A stretch of DNA of 64,000 bases. Origin: Hexactinellida sp. DTS-2022. Its lineage: Eukaryota > Porifera > Hexactinellida. How positions within the stretch are numbered: position 1 is the first letter of the stretch; every line of letters begins with the position of its first letter. The DNA is taken from the NCBI GenBank assembly GCA_028753945.1, contig JAPNXP010000002.1, positions 248,001 through 312,000 of the forward strand, in the 5' to 3' direction. A program made the position numbers and the translations under genes. Below the pieces are notes generated by a model that made no database searches, was not told where the DNA came from, and saw only the letters and a list, made by a program, of their open reading frames with translations. Below, in pieces: positions 43,627 to 62,829 of the stretch.

Positions 43627-46325
43627 TTAAGTAGGTGGAAAGAACGAATGATCTTTCATTAATTTTGCGCGCCTTTTATCCGGACTAACAGACCCCAGAT
43701 AATTGCTAGAAGGCGCGCATAAATCAGGAGTGTTCGGAGGCGACACTCTATAAGGAACACCAGTGGCTCGTATTGCCCGCTCAAAATACGGTTCTAAATT
43801 GCCCATACGTAACATCCGTGATACAACGATCGGTCGCTTTTGTACATCGTCCCATATATCCTTGTTATCCGGGTTGGCAGTTGAGCTGCCGATTAGTGTC
43901 GGACCGAATACGCGCCCTAAACTCGCATCCGACATGTGATTTCTAGCAGATTGTTCTGCCACGTGACGTAAATGGGTTATTACAAAGGCAAGGGTCATCT
44001 GATTTGCTTTCGGAAGTCGATTGAATAGATCCCTCAATGCCTCTTGTGCCTATAAACAAACCGGAACTAATTAATTATAGTTCCATATTATAGTTCCAGT
44101 TTACTATACCTGGTCTTCTGGCATATCTGCCACTTTAACAAAACTTGGTTGCAAATCGTGTGTCACAAGTGGCTCGTCCAAGTTCAAAAGGAATATTTTC
44201 AAAGCCGAACAAACAACATTTATATCTTCAATGCCGTCCAGCCTTGGGAGTTCGCCCAATCGAAATTGTTCCAATAATTCCTTCACTTCTCTAGTTGAGC
44301 CGTTCACGCGGTAAATGCCACCTTGGTCTAAACCACGGTTTTCAACCTAAATGGAACTTATTATTACTTAGTTCTGGTTTATAACACGTTAATGGAACTA
44401 AGTACAGTGGTGTTCGCGTAATAGCAATTCACATTTTGAATGAAATTTGCTTGCTAATAGGCGAACTTGCTATTAGAGGAACAGAATTACATTAAATGCT
44501 CGCTTGGGGACAAAAATAACTTTCTAATAAAGCGATTGCTATTAGGCGAACACCGCTTTATTACTTAGTTCTGGTTTATAACACCTTAATGGAACTAACC
44601 TCTTGAATACACGCTGATACAATGGGTGGGATTTTAACTTTACTTCGCGTGCAGTGAGATTGTAGGAGATTGTCGCCAAGTGGTGTGCCACCCGGGCTTT
44701 TAGTGGAAAACCCCTTACAAGGTGCGGACACTTTTCCCTGACAATCTTTATGGGACAACATATGGCAATCCCGGCACTTCAAAGCCTTGTTACTGAAATT
44801 AATCTTTTTTTGACAACCGTCACATTTTTCTACTTTTATAACAGTTTTGGTGAACCAAGTATGGGCGCGCTTTGGGGACAACTTTTTAGGTGTTCGTTGG
44901 GTCCGAGCGGGGAAAGCTATTTATAGAAATCGCAAAATAAAGAAATAATATTTAATGACTGCTTTTTTAATAAAATATACTTTTAGAAATACTTACGGAA
45001 TATTTTTGGATTTGCGTTAAATACGGGAGGCTCATCGGAACTGGAACCAGTATAGCCGCCAGAGTTAGTTTCAGAACTGGATTCAGTTCCGGAACTGAGA
45101 TAGAATTGTTCTAGAAAGTTCCCTTGGGGGACACGAGACCTCAAATGTTGGATGCTCGGTTTCCGTCTGCCTTTCATTGCAGGTGGACGGGAAAATTCAG
45201 TGAACTTTTTAATTGGTTGTTGAATAGGAGGTAGGTATTGCATTTTCCGTATATTGTTGTACTCAAGAATTTCTTCTAATTGGTCTTCGGATTTTGTCCG
45301 TTTTGAAGAACTTCGTTGGATGTTGTCCGAAAGTCTTTTGGCACTCAGAGAGCTACGGTGTGTAGGTTTTCTATATCGCATTTTGCTTCGTAAAATTGTC
45401 ATATCCACATCAGAATCTGCCACCTAAAACAACAAATTGTTTCAAAAATGGAAGTGTATATGAATCTGTTCCATTTCTAGTTCCATATTTCATATATGAT
45501 TTTTTAAATCAACCAAGTTCTATCTTGAAAATATGAGAAAAAAATCTGAAATTAAACATGGAATTTAATATGAAACTATACATTTTAATATGGAACTATA
45601 AATTGTACCTCCAAACTACCATCTGTGAGGGATACGCTGAGTGACAAACTTTCAGTTCCAGAAGTAGAATCCTCTGTTGAAGATAAATATTCTTTTATAT
45701 TTTTGTCGGTCAATAAAGGATCGAATCTTTTGTCTCTCAAAAGCATTCCGGAGTATTTAGCATCTGTACACAGAATGTCTCTCATTCGATAAAACTAAAT
45801 AAACCAAAATACTAAAATAGTTACGTCAAGGTTTCATCCAGGCGGGTAAATTAGAAAGATATTTTATAGGCGCGCGAAAATCGAGGCTGCCTCAAGATGT
45901 AATATAAAGTGAATAATTTAGGCGCGTGTGAGCGAGCTCAAACTAAATCTAGGCGCGCAGAAAATTGCCTGGATGAAAGCCTAGTTATCTTCATTCCGAT
46001 TGACCAAATGCGTTACTAGGGAACTTACCCTTGCAACTTCTTCTTGCATTTGTTTCATTTTTAGTTCGGCTTGCTCTCGCAACCAAAATTGTTCGTCTAA
46101 TCTCGCTCTAACATGTTTCAAAGTAATTTCAAGTTTTTCAGTTTTAGTTTTTTCCTGACTAAGAACTTTCTTCAATACTCCAAGTTCCTTGTCTTTTGAT
46201 TCGCTCATCAGGTTGATGACTGATTGGTCGGTGAGAAACCGAAGGAATTCATTTTCAGCCCCAATTGAAAGAGGTTCGAAAGCGTCACAAATATCATCAA
46301 ATGCATGGACAAGACCAGTCGTCAT
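43627..46325 (-). CDS. RACGAP1: RACGAP1 (MgcRacGAP, centralspindlin subunit)
   Basis: Exons 46325..46029, 45794..45609, 45423..44997, 44916..44600, 44346..44110 and 44049..43627 join in phase to 628 residues; human RACGAP1 has 632. Order: N-terminal coiled coil (about 40-110, LKHVRARLDEQFWLREQAE); a basic/Ser-rich linker; a C1 zinc domain (about 322-370, TWFTKTVIKVEKCDGCQKK); the RhoGAP domain (about 400-560) with arginine finger R422 in GGIYRVNG; and VFGPTLIG. A short C-terminal tail contains TPDLCAPSS. RACGAP1 pairs with kinesin-6 MKLP1 as centralspindlin and controls Rho GTPases in cytokinesis. The linker has GTES stretches encoded by GGAACT. Introns carry family J and family C elements. 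Confidence 0.95.
44403..44560. repeat. MITE family C in RACGAP1 intron 4
   Basis: Ends TACAGTGGTGTTCGC and GGCGAACACCGCTTTA. The inside has GCTTGCTAATAGGCGAAC. Confidence 0.7.
45828..45984. repeat. Family J element in RACGAP1 intron 1
   Basis: Inverted ends AGGTTTCATCCAGGC and GCCTGGATGAAAGCCT. The interior is rich in GGCGCG and contains TGTGAGCGAGCTCAAACTAA. Related copies or fragments occur at 9230-9345, 18890-18990, 39210-39355 and 57000-57125. Confidence 0.75.
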
Positions 46326-46373
46326 TTCTAATTAGTTAGAATGGCCGAATAGTGAATACAAAGTAGTTTGGAA

Positions 46374-46382
46374 TTTATATAG
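46374..46382 (-). promoter_or_regulatory. TATA box of RACGAP1
   Basis: TATATAAAT on the minus strand, about 50 bp upstream of the ATG. Confidence 0.5.
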
Positions 46383-46763
46383 GTTTGCCACATATTGGGG
46401 AATCTGTCACAATTCAATTGTATTAGGCGAACCATGGATTTGATCAAATTTGGCATTTTTTATGAAAAATATTTTTTAGCAATTTCTGGGCCACAAACAA
46501 ATTTTTGAACTCAAATGCAATGAAATTTTCCATTATTTCTTATGACAAAATGAAAAATATATTTTGAAAATTTTCTTTACAAACTGATCCATTGTTCAGT
46601 CCGTATAAATTTGAATTGGCAAAATAAATTGACAGAAACTTATTTCACTTTTCTCCGTACATAGTTCCAAAGTAAATTTGATAGAATTAGTTTATTTTAA
46701 CAGAATTTGGAAATTTGAACAAAGAATAAATGTAACTGATTTACCCATGGTTCAAAATAATTA

Positions 46764-47210
46764 CTAGCTGATAAATATATAATTGTATTTATTATCCTTA
46801 GTTGATTCTTGTCTTACTATTGTGGCCGGAATTGGAGGTGCTATAATATATTTCTCATTTTTCACAGCTGCATTTGAAAGAATTTCTTCTCTCGAAGGAG
46901 TTTCCCGCTCAAAATCTTCGCGGGATACTATAGGCTTATTATTCAGTTGATACAGAGGCTCGAATTCTGATAGGTCAATTTGAAACAGCTTATTACAAAA
47001 CTCGATTCCATTTCGAAGATAAATTGCTTGTAGCTCATCATCCGTGGTCCATCTTTGCAAACTATGTTGTTCTCGTAAAAGTGACAATTTTTGGAGGTGT
47101 TTTACATTTTGGCGCTCCTTTTCAGTAGAAGTGGCATTATTAGTTGTGATCGATTCAAGCCGACATATTGATGCAATAATGCGCATACTCAATATGGGAC
47201 CTCGCAGCAT
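46764..47210 (-). CDS. Small unknown protein, possibly mitochondrial
   Basis: 148 residues from ATG 47210 (MLRGPILSMRIIASICRLES); a longer frame would start at GTG. The N-terminus is basic, hydrophobic and free of acidic residues for 17 positions, as in mitochondrial presequences. The body is charged and helical (TEKERQNVKHLQKLSLLRE, QRWTTDDELQAIYLRNGIEF), then a proline-containing segment (IIAPPIPATIV). CAATTAG just upstream could be a splice acceptor, so an additional 5' exon is possible. I do not recognise the family. Confidence 0.55.
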   Translation of the reverse strand: MLRGPILSMRIIASICRLESITTNNATSTEKERQNVKHLQKLSLLREQHSLQRWTTDDELQAIYLRNGIEFCNKLFQIDLSEFEPLYQLNNKPIVSREDFERETPSREEILSNAAVKNEKYIIAPPIPATIVRQESTKDNKYNYIFIS

Positions 47211-47228
47211 ATGTGAATAAATTAGCAC

Positions 47229-49402
47229 CTAATTGGGATAATTCCAAATTGTATAGGAATGCATATTTTAGTGTGCCCTCGAGACAAAGCTTCCCAATTG
47301 AATAATTGATTCCAATTTGAAATCAATAAGTAGTCTACAAACCACTTTGTAAACTCGACATAATTTAATTTGCTTCGTTTAAATACAGAGTATAATTGAG
47401 CGCCGAATTTCGTGCGCCAAAATATTTATTTCATAATTTATTTTCAAGAAAATTGCGCGCCAAATTATAAATTTGTTACCTAATCCTCATTTTTTGTTGC
47501 AAATTGCAATTCCATAGTTTCGTATATTAGTTCCAGTTTTAATTTATTTTTGTTGCAAATTTTGGATGCAGAGCAAAATGCCACTAAATCTAAAAAATTC
47601 AATTCCAATTTTGGTTTTATGCTTATGAGTTTGTTTCAATTTGTGGCTCAAACCAAGTCAAATTAAAAAAAAAAATTTGACAAAATATTTTTCACTAAAT
47701 AAATACTTCATTTGGAACTGATGGTCATTAATTCATTTCAGTTACTTAATTCCATATGAACCTTATAATACTGTCCAAATGAAAAAATGCAGCAAATAAT
47801 TTGATTATGTTCTAGGCGCGTGAATAAAATAATCAGCGAATTTTATTTCTAAAAATTCAATTAAATCTGTTTACGAAGACTAAGACAGTTTAACCAATCA
47901 GATTACTATGTTACCTCTATTATTAGAAGAATTACAATGTAGTTTGAATGATTCTCCAATTGAATGTGTATGAATGCCACTGTGACATAATTAGAACACA
48001 TAAAATCACAAGTTTGACATTATGTTATTGTTATGTTAGTTATTTGTACTTGATTGGTTTAACTAAGACTAAAGTGAATGAACCAATCAGGTTTGGGATG
48101 AGAAGACATTCCAGACTAATGAATAATGTTAGAAAATAAAATTGAATTTTATACTCGAAAACGGTTTCTCTAAGCAAATCAAATCTATTGTCATTGAAAG
48201 TTCAGTTTAGCTCAAATAACAAGACTGGCGCCTAAAATTTGATTCGCCGCCTGAAAATTTTCAAATTTGAGCCAAACTTGTTTTTTCATAAAACTAAATT
48301 ATGTTAGCAAAAATTCATGTCCATCAATGGAAATCAATAAATATTCGTTTTTACAGTACTTTTGGGCGCCAGTTTAAAAATAGCACAAATCAAATGGATC
48401 AAATCATAGCCTTTGTAATAACAAATGTATAAACTTCCAGGTCCAAACAAAGAATCCGATATTCAATTGATAGCCGCCTTTTGACGACATGGAAGTAATA
48501 AAGATTCATTTAATGTCCTATACGAGGCCTTACACTAAATTTGATTGGTTTCCAAATTGAGATTCATAGAAATTGGAAAGAATAAAGTGTCATAATTGAC
48601 ATAAATTTGATTGGACAAAGATTTTACGAATCGATATTAATTTAATTAGTTGTTCACATTTGGAACTTCTTTGGTAGAAACAAAGTTCCAATCAGTTTAT
48701 GTAAACAAGCTTTCGTCAAAGCACAATGGAATGTAGAACTATACAACTTCCTAATTTGATTGGCTAATATTCAACGTTTGTGCCCACTGGAAATTATTAG
48801 GAACAAGCCCGCAATTGATTGGCCAACAATTGATGACGATAATTACATAATGTCCGCCAACATTAATTAATAGAACAGATTTTCCTTTTCTATTGTTTTA
48901 CTATTTTAGTTTTTTTCCGATCCGTATATGTAGACAATCAAATTAACTTCCATAAACCACAAAAATTTCGTATAAATCATAACTTTTTGATTTGGCAAAT
49001 TTGATTATTTTACAGAAAAACAATATTTCCTAAAATGAACTTTTATGATGATATAAACATTCGACAATAGAACCAATTGTTAATTTACCACATTTTTGTT
49101 TGAAAATTTCTAATTCACCAGCCACGTACTAACCCAATCAACTTTTAGAAATGTCTCCATTGCATTTACATCAAACAATCTGCAATCCAATTGGTTATTT
49201 TACAAGTGTGGTTTAAACTGGTGAATTCAAAGAATAATTCAAAAGCGACACATTAGGCATAATTTGTACCACCCCCCTTACTATCTGCAAGTGGAGAAAC
49301 ACAAAGTTTAATTGGCTGACTCAAATCAAGTTGTATAGTTCCATAAATACGTCATACATATGCATTTTGAAAATGCTTTAGCCATCATCTAGTGAGCTTT
49401 AG
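47229..49402. other. Gene-free spacer
   Basis: No gene supported; the 63-codon frame at 47948 shows no conserved motif. GCGCC/GCGCG-AAATTT motifs occur at 47400-47465 and 48228-48250. Confidence 0.5.
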
Positions 49403-49410
49403 TATAAAAG
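49403..49410 (+). promoter_or_regulatory. TATA box of the ArfGAP-C2 gene
   Basis: TATAAAAG, 45 bp upstream of the ATG. Confidence 0.6.
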
Positions 49411-49447
49411 CACTTAGTCGCTCACAATTCTAAACTGAACCACCAAA

Positions 49448-50293
49448 ATGGATTCGATAACAAGTAGCTTGACTTCCCAACAAAGTAAAATAGCAATTGA
49501 AAATATATTAGCGCGGGATGAAAACCATTTTTGCGCCGATTGTGATGAGGCTAATCCAACGTGGGTCTCAATAACCTGGGGCTGTTTTATTTGCGATAAT
49601 TGTGCAGGGGCCCATCGCTCACTCGGGTCACATAACTCATTTATAAAATCTGGATTGAACGATGTGTTTTCTCAGGAAGAAATCGATTGTTTGTCGATTC
49701 AAGGAAATGTCCACGCCAATGGGATTCTAGAGTTTCACGTGCCAGATTGTGTCGAAGTGCCACGTGGCGCTAATGACAAGTGGCAGAAAAGGAAAACTTA
49801 TATCCAGAAAAAATATGAGGATTTATGTTTCATAAAACTAGAAGGAATCGAGCATAAATCGGTGAAACGTGATTCGCTAATATGCGAGTCAATCGAGGAC
49901 ACATTTGAAGACTACTTTCTGGGAATTCTTGACGTTAAAATTGTGTCAATAAACAGCCTCCCAAAATCTAAATTTGGAAACAGTGTTTTTTACGCAAATC
50001 TCAAAATTGGAAGCCAACAAGCCAAAACGGACGCAAGAGATTTCCAAGATGAAATAAATTTTGATGAAAAATTCGTTTTTTCCTGGAACGGAAAAGATGA
50101 GATGGACATCAAAATTTGTGACAAACAGAAACTTTCAAAAGGCAAATCAGTCGCCGAAGTGAAACTGCAACTAAGTGTCCTGCTAAAGACAAGATCGCGA
50201 CAACTAAGAGGAACTTTCCCACTTTACACAAAGAACAAAAAGTCAGCCGGGTCCATTGAATTGGAACTAAATTGTATGTCACTTATTGATTAA
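49448..50293 (+). CDS. ArfGAP-C2 domain protein
   Basis: Intronless, 281 residues. The ArfGAP zinc finger is intact: C29-X2-C32-X16-C49-X2-C52, with the catalytic arginine finger R57 in CAGAHRSLG. ArfGAPs stimulate GTP hydrolysis on Arf GTPases in membrane traffic. A C2-like domain follows at about 157-275 (GILDVKIVSINSLPKSKFG; FYANLKIGSQQAKT; MDIKICDKQKLSKGKS). The loop that normally reads as an Asp-containing SDPY segment is GNSVFY, so most calcium ligands look absent and calcium-independent binding is inferred. ArfGAP plus C2 without ankyrin or PH domains is best known from plant AGD11-13 (ZAC) proteins. Confidence 0.9.
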   Translation: MDSITSSLTSQQSKIAIENILARDENHFCADCDEANPTWVSITWGCFICDNCAGAHRSLGSHNSFIKSGLNDVFSQEEIDCLSIQGNVHANGILEFHVPDCVEVPRGANDKWQKRKTYIQKKYEDLCFIKLEGIEHKSVKRDSLICESIEDTFEDYFLGILDVKIVSINSLPKSKFGNSVFYANLKIGSQQAKTDARDFQDEINFDEKFVFSWNGKDEMDIKICDKQKLSKGKSVAEVKLQLSVLLKTRSRQLRGTFPLYTKNKKSAGSIELELNCMSLID

Positions 50294-50367
50294 ATAGATT
50301 TTCATATTTCAATATTTTATACGCTATTAAATGAATAATAAATGTTCCAAACTATCAATTTTGTAAC

Positions 50368-50618
50368 TACAGTATTTCCCCGAATAAGCGCCGGGTCAAT
50401 AGAAATTATATTGGGATGATGACAAATTATAAAATTTAAACACATTAGTTGATCACTGGAATATAATTCCATTGATTTTGGCAACTTCGGTATGATACTA
50501 TCGGTGAGAACATTAGAACCGACCTAAATATAATTTTCTTGATTTTTCAAAAAAAATCAGGAAAACTTTGGTCGACGAAAACAGTAAGTTCCGGGCGCTT
50601 ATTCGAAGCAATACGGTA
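50368..50618. repeat. MITE family I
   Basis: Ends TACAGTATTTCCCCGAATAA (followed by GCGCCGGG) and CCGGGCGCTTATTCGAAG, finishing in CGGTA. Confidence 0.75.
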
Positions 50619-51529
50619 ACTATTAAATTAGGCATATTAAATTAAATGTCTTGTGTATCACAGTGTCAATTCTAAATAGGTTTTCGCAAAGGGACATTAA
50701 AAGCGACAGTTTTTAAACTGTTCTATAACAACAACAATTTGGTTCAATAACCAACGTTGTCAGACATATGGTATTCTCTCTAATGGAATTATAGGCAATT
50801 TCAAAGGTTTTCATTGAACAATAATTAAATTAGAATTGCCCAGCTAAACTGATTGAATAGATCCATTATTTCGGAATTAAGTTACAAAATATTTATGGTC
50901 GAACAATTTGTTATCATTATTGTTGTTGTTGTGTATTCAAAAATTAGGATTTTAGTTCGTTTTATCAACCACAAAATTTCAATTTAATAGATTTAATCAG
51001 TATTATGAATATTAGTCATCTGTTTTCAGTAATTTAATTTGAAAAATGACCATAATTTCATTATTTTTTTAATTTTTCCAACTTGCACTTTCCACCAATC
51101 AAACTTAAACGCCATTATAAATTCACGAAATTTTACTTGATCGCGATTACACAGATTGTGTCGACAAAATAATAATTCTCAAAATTAAAATGTTGTTAAT
51201 GTGTAAATTTGAATATTAACATTTTTTGGTTACTAATGAGAATAATTTCGCCTAAACAGCTGTAATTAATCTTGATTTTATCTGACGAACGAAGTCATCA
51301 TAAAATGCTCTGAACATCTTAACTAACATCTGTGTTTAGTTCAAAAATGAATATTATTTCCAAATTAAGAATTTTCTAATAGTTTCAATAAATGACAAAT
51401 ACACCGATTTACGTAATTGAATCTCAAAAAAAACTTTTTGATGAAACCCCATAAATAATCGAATTTTATAACTCATTCAATGGGTTTCCTAAGAAATGTA
51501 GTTATGACACAATTACACAATTTATTGTA

Positions 51530-51716
51530 TACAGTCGACTTCGCTTAATAGAGCCACCGGTTAATAGATTTCTCCGCTTAACGGGGTCAAATTTCACAGG
51601 ATTTATAGGACGGAATTACAGTTTGACTGAAAATATTTTCGGTTATTAGATTTCTCCGGTTAATTGGGTCAAACTACCCTGGAACAAAGTGACCCAATTA
51701 AGCGGACTCAACTGTA
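51530..51716. repeat. MITE family A
   Basis: 187 bp. Starts TACAGTCGACTTCGCTTAAT and ends TTAAGCGGACTCAACTGTA. Confidence 0.8.
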
Positions 51717-52017
51717 GACTGTTTTTAAAACTAGTGCCATATTTTGATATGTTAGTTTTGAGTTCAATTGTATCTAAATATATCTTCTGATTACAGATTA
51801 ACTTTCTTGATTTCCAGTAAATATTTATTCCAAGTTTGTTAGTCAATTTATAACTAGGAACTATTTAGAAATCAAGATAAACTAAGCAAAAAATATTTGC
51901 ACAAAAGTATCCAATAATTTTAGAAAAGTTATTTTTTTAAATTAATAAATAATTTTTAATTGTAATAATACTCAAATAATCAGTAAATTTTTTGGGTTCA
52001 TTTGAAAATAGCTGCCG

Positions 52018-52150
52018 TATAGTGGTATTCGCATTAGCAAAAAATTTGCTTGCTAATTGGCGAACTTGCTATTAGAGGAACAAATTTAACATTAAATGCT
52101 CGTTTGGGGGTTAAAAATAAGTCAAATAACTTGCTAATATGCAATATTAT
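52018..52150. repeat. MITE family C (partial)
   Basis: Starts TATAGTGGTATTCGCATTAG and contains GAACTTGCTATTAGAGGAAC, shared with the copy at 44403. Confidence 0.6.
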
Positions 52151-52477
52151 ATAATTTGCTATTATAACAATTGATATAGACGAAAAGTAACTTGGAATTT
52201 ACAGCAAGCAAATAGTGGCGCCAATTACATCTTCACAATTACATTCCTAAGTAATAGTCTGTAACCAAGCTGGACACATAATAAAACTAAATATTTGAAA
52301 AACAAGGCGCCAACCTTTACAGATAAATTAAATTCAGAAATTCCAACCAATCATTTTGTAATCTATTGTAAGATTATGCATATTAGCCAATAGATTTTAG
52401 TCTATAATTTTATCTCTGGCATTCATTAATGAACATGCATACCTATATGTATGTAATTTTCAAACATAATTTATGAA

Positions 52478-52566
52478 TACAGTCGACTCCGCTTAATAGA
52501 GTCACCTCGGGACCAGGTTACTTTGATCTGATTAAGCAGAGAAATCTATTAAACGGAGTATACTGT
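52478..52566. repeat. MITE family A, internally deleted
   Basis: Only about 89 bp. It keeps both ends (TACAGTCGACTCCGCTTAAT; CGGAGTATACTGTG). Confidence 0.75.
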
Positions 52567-53237
52567 GATTCCATACAAATGACGCTAAATTAAAGTTACA
52601 CAATTGTAGCCAAAAATTCAAAATATACTAACTGGAACTGAACTGAATATGGCAAATTGGCAATACAGCGGAGTTTTAACTTTTTTGATGAGAAATATAC
52701 TGAAGTTTAATTAAGTTCGAATTCCATTTTCCTTTTCTTATAAGAAAAATCAAATTATCCAAATTCATTTTTGTGAACATAAAATGCTTCCAAATATATT
52801 TTAGATCCACAATTTAGAAATGGACAAAATACCATCTGGTATTAGCCTACGAATCCTATCATATGATTGGCTAATGAGTTTCCTAAAACAGCGTATAATA
52901 GAGATATCGTATATATGATCAGCTGTTAATCAATCCTGTTACGATTTAATTTCAAATCTAATTTCAATTATAAGCTGGGACCAAAGTCTTTCGTTATACA
53001 ACAAAATCCAAATATAATTCCTATAATATTTGACGCTTAAACCATTACAATATCAACCAATAAATTCACGAAAATTTCGGTGATATGAACTGTATATACT
53101 AAAATTAGTAACACCTTAATAGAATAGTAACAGACAGCAATATCCAAACTAAGTAAATAATACTAGAGCCCAAACTAAATAATCACACTACTACATAGGC
53201 AACTAGCATAAAAAGTGTCCTCGACACTTGACACTTT

Positions 53238-61282
<8,045 letters not shown>

Positions 61283-62829
61283 TATTTATGTGAAGAATGC
61301 CAGAATTCTAAGCGATAATACTACTAAAAAATAAAAATTGTATTTATTCTAGTTTTGAACTGATGCAGTGTTAAGTGTAATAATCTGATTGGTCAATGAA
61401 AATGTAAAGATATAGTTTCAATATGGAAATGATCTCGAAAGTTTGTCATATTCGAAAGCAAAATTCACAAAAAATGCTTTTTGTCACTAAACGCTAAAAT
61501 TTCTAAATAAACGCAATCAAAAAGATTATGAAAAGTCAACGTAAATACCATATAATGTCCCAATGAGTTCAATTTATAATTATTACAGCAGGATATGAGG
61601 TATAACCAAAAGCAGATGTATACTTTCAACATTGCCATCGATTTAATATCAGTGATGAAATGGAATTTGAAAGTGCCCACTAAAACAACTTGTGAATTGA
61701 GTAATTCTTATAAGAAAGGAAACTGAGGTAAAAACCTAAAATGAACGAACCAAATTATATTGTTCTAACATAATTTGTTCCTTTTCGGGGGTCCGAAATT
61801 TAAATTAATTGAATTCCAATTGAGCATATTGAAGATCCATAAAAATGACTTCAATAAATCCTTGAAAATGCTATGGAAATAATAAATTCTTTTTTAGATC
61901 AAATGAATCACAAAAAATTATAAATTAAATTGTAAGTTATGTAAAGCCTAGCTAACTCATCTGCAAAATGAATTTCAAAAATCCCTGATTTGATTGGATA
62001 TCCAGTAAATGAATTTCAGCTGAATTTATAGCTACATGTTTATATATAAACAAGATTCATTCCCAATATGCACAACTTATATTTGGACTTGGGAAGCCAC
62101 TGTGCCACGTTTCGTATCAATGCGAGTTCCGTTTAAGAAGGAAATGTATTTGAAAGGGTTTTTTACAATTGACAATATACCCTATGTCTCAATCTATTTT
62201 TATATATCCCTAAAATATTCAGATTTATTCAATAAGACAAAGGACGTACACTTAAGTACGCTTTTATTAACTTTCATCTACGTACTAAATAGATAATTTT
62301 AATTTTAATACAGTATTAATATATTTAGCAAGTTAATCAATTTCTTTTATTATGAATATTCAGGGAACCAAAATTGTGTTCATATTAAAGAGTCTTGATA
62401 ATAAGCGAATTCAACTTAATACAAACCTTACGTAAGTTGTTAAATTGGGACCATAGGGCTTGTTCTTAATAAAGTTTTCCATATAAATGATTTAATCAGA
62501 CCAAAGATTGTTCACAATAAGTAGACCTGACTGTAATAGAAAAGTAGCAAGCTAGATCAGAGACTTTTGTCTGCATTTATTATTTAATGAAATGTTAGTA
62601 GCTTCAGAACTTCTTAGAGAAAAATCATAATTTATCAATCTAAGGTTTGTCATCATTAGCTCAACTCACCAAAGGAAATTAAAGTTAAATCCTTCTCGAT
62701 TAAAGTTAGCATAAGGGTCATTAAAATCCGAACTCAAATTATTACAGCATGATTAGTCAACATACAAAATCTACCAATTTTTTATCAAAATCCAAGCAAT
62801 AATCTAATATCACACAATTCAAATGATTT
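61283..62829. other. Spacer between SERCA and the OGFR-like gene
   Basis: No supported gene. A family D MITE lies at 62362-62535. An 86-codon plus-strand frame at 62036 has no recognisable feature. A further 3' exon of the OGFR-like gene may lie here if the donor at 62862-62857 is used. Confidence 0.5.
62362..62535. repeat. MITE family D
   Basis: Shares GTAAGTTGTTAAATTGGGAC and ATAGGGCTTGTTCTTAAT with other copies. Ends GTAGACCTGACTGTA. Confidence 0.7.

Larger units (their letters stand above)
50294..53237. other. Gene-free spacer rich in MITEs
   Basis: Contains family I (50368-50618), family A (51530-51716, 52478-52566) and family C (52018-52150) elements. No coding sequence is supported. 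Confidence 0.6.

Noticed and set aside
47948..48139. 63-codon plus-strand frame
   Set aside because: No motif, no flanking signals, and the AT-rich background readily yields frames of this length.
62036..62296. 86-codon plus-strand frame
   Set aside because: It starts with ATG but shows no domain, no promoter and no splice context, and its composition looks random. Kept as spacer.
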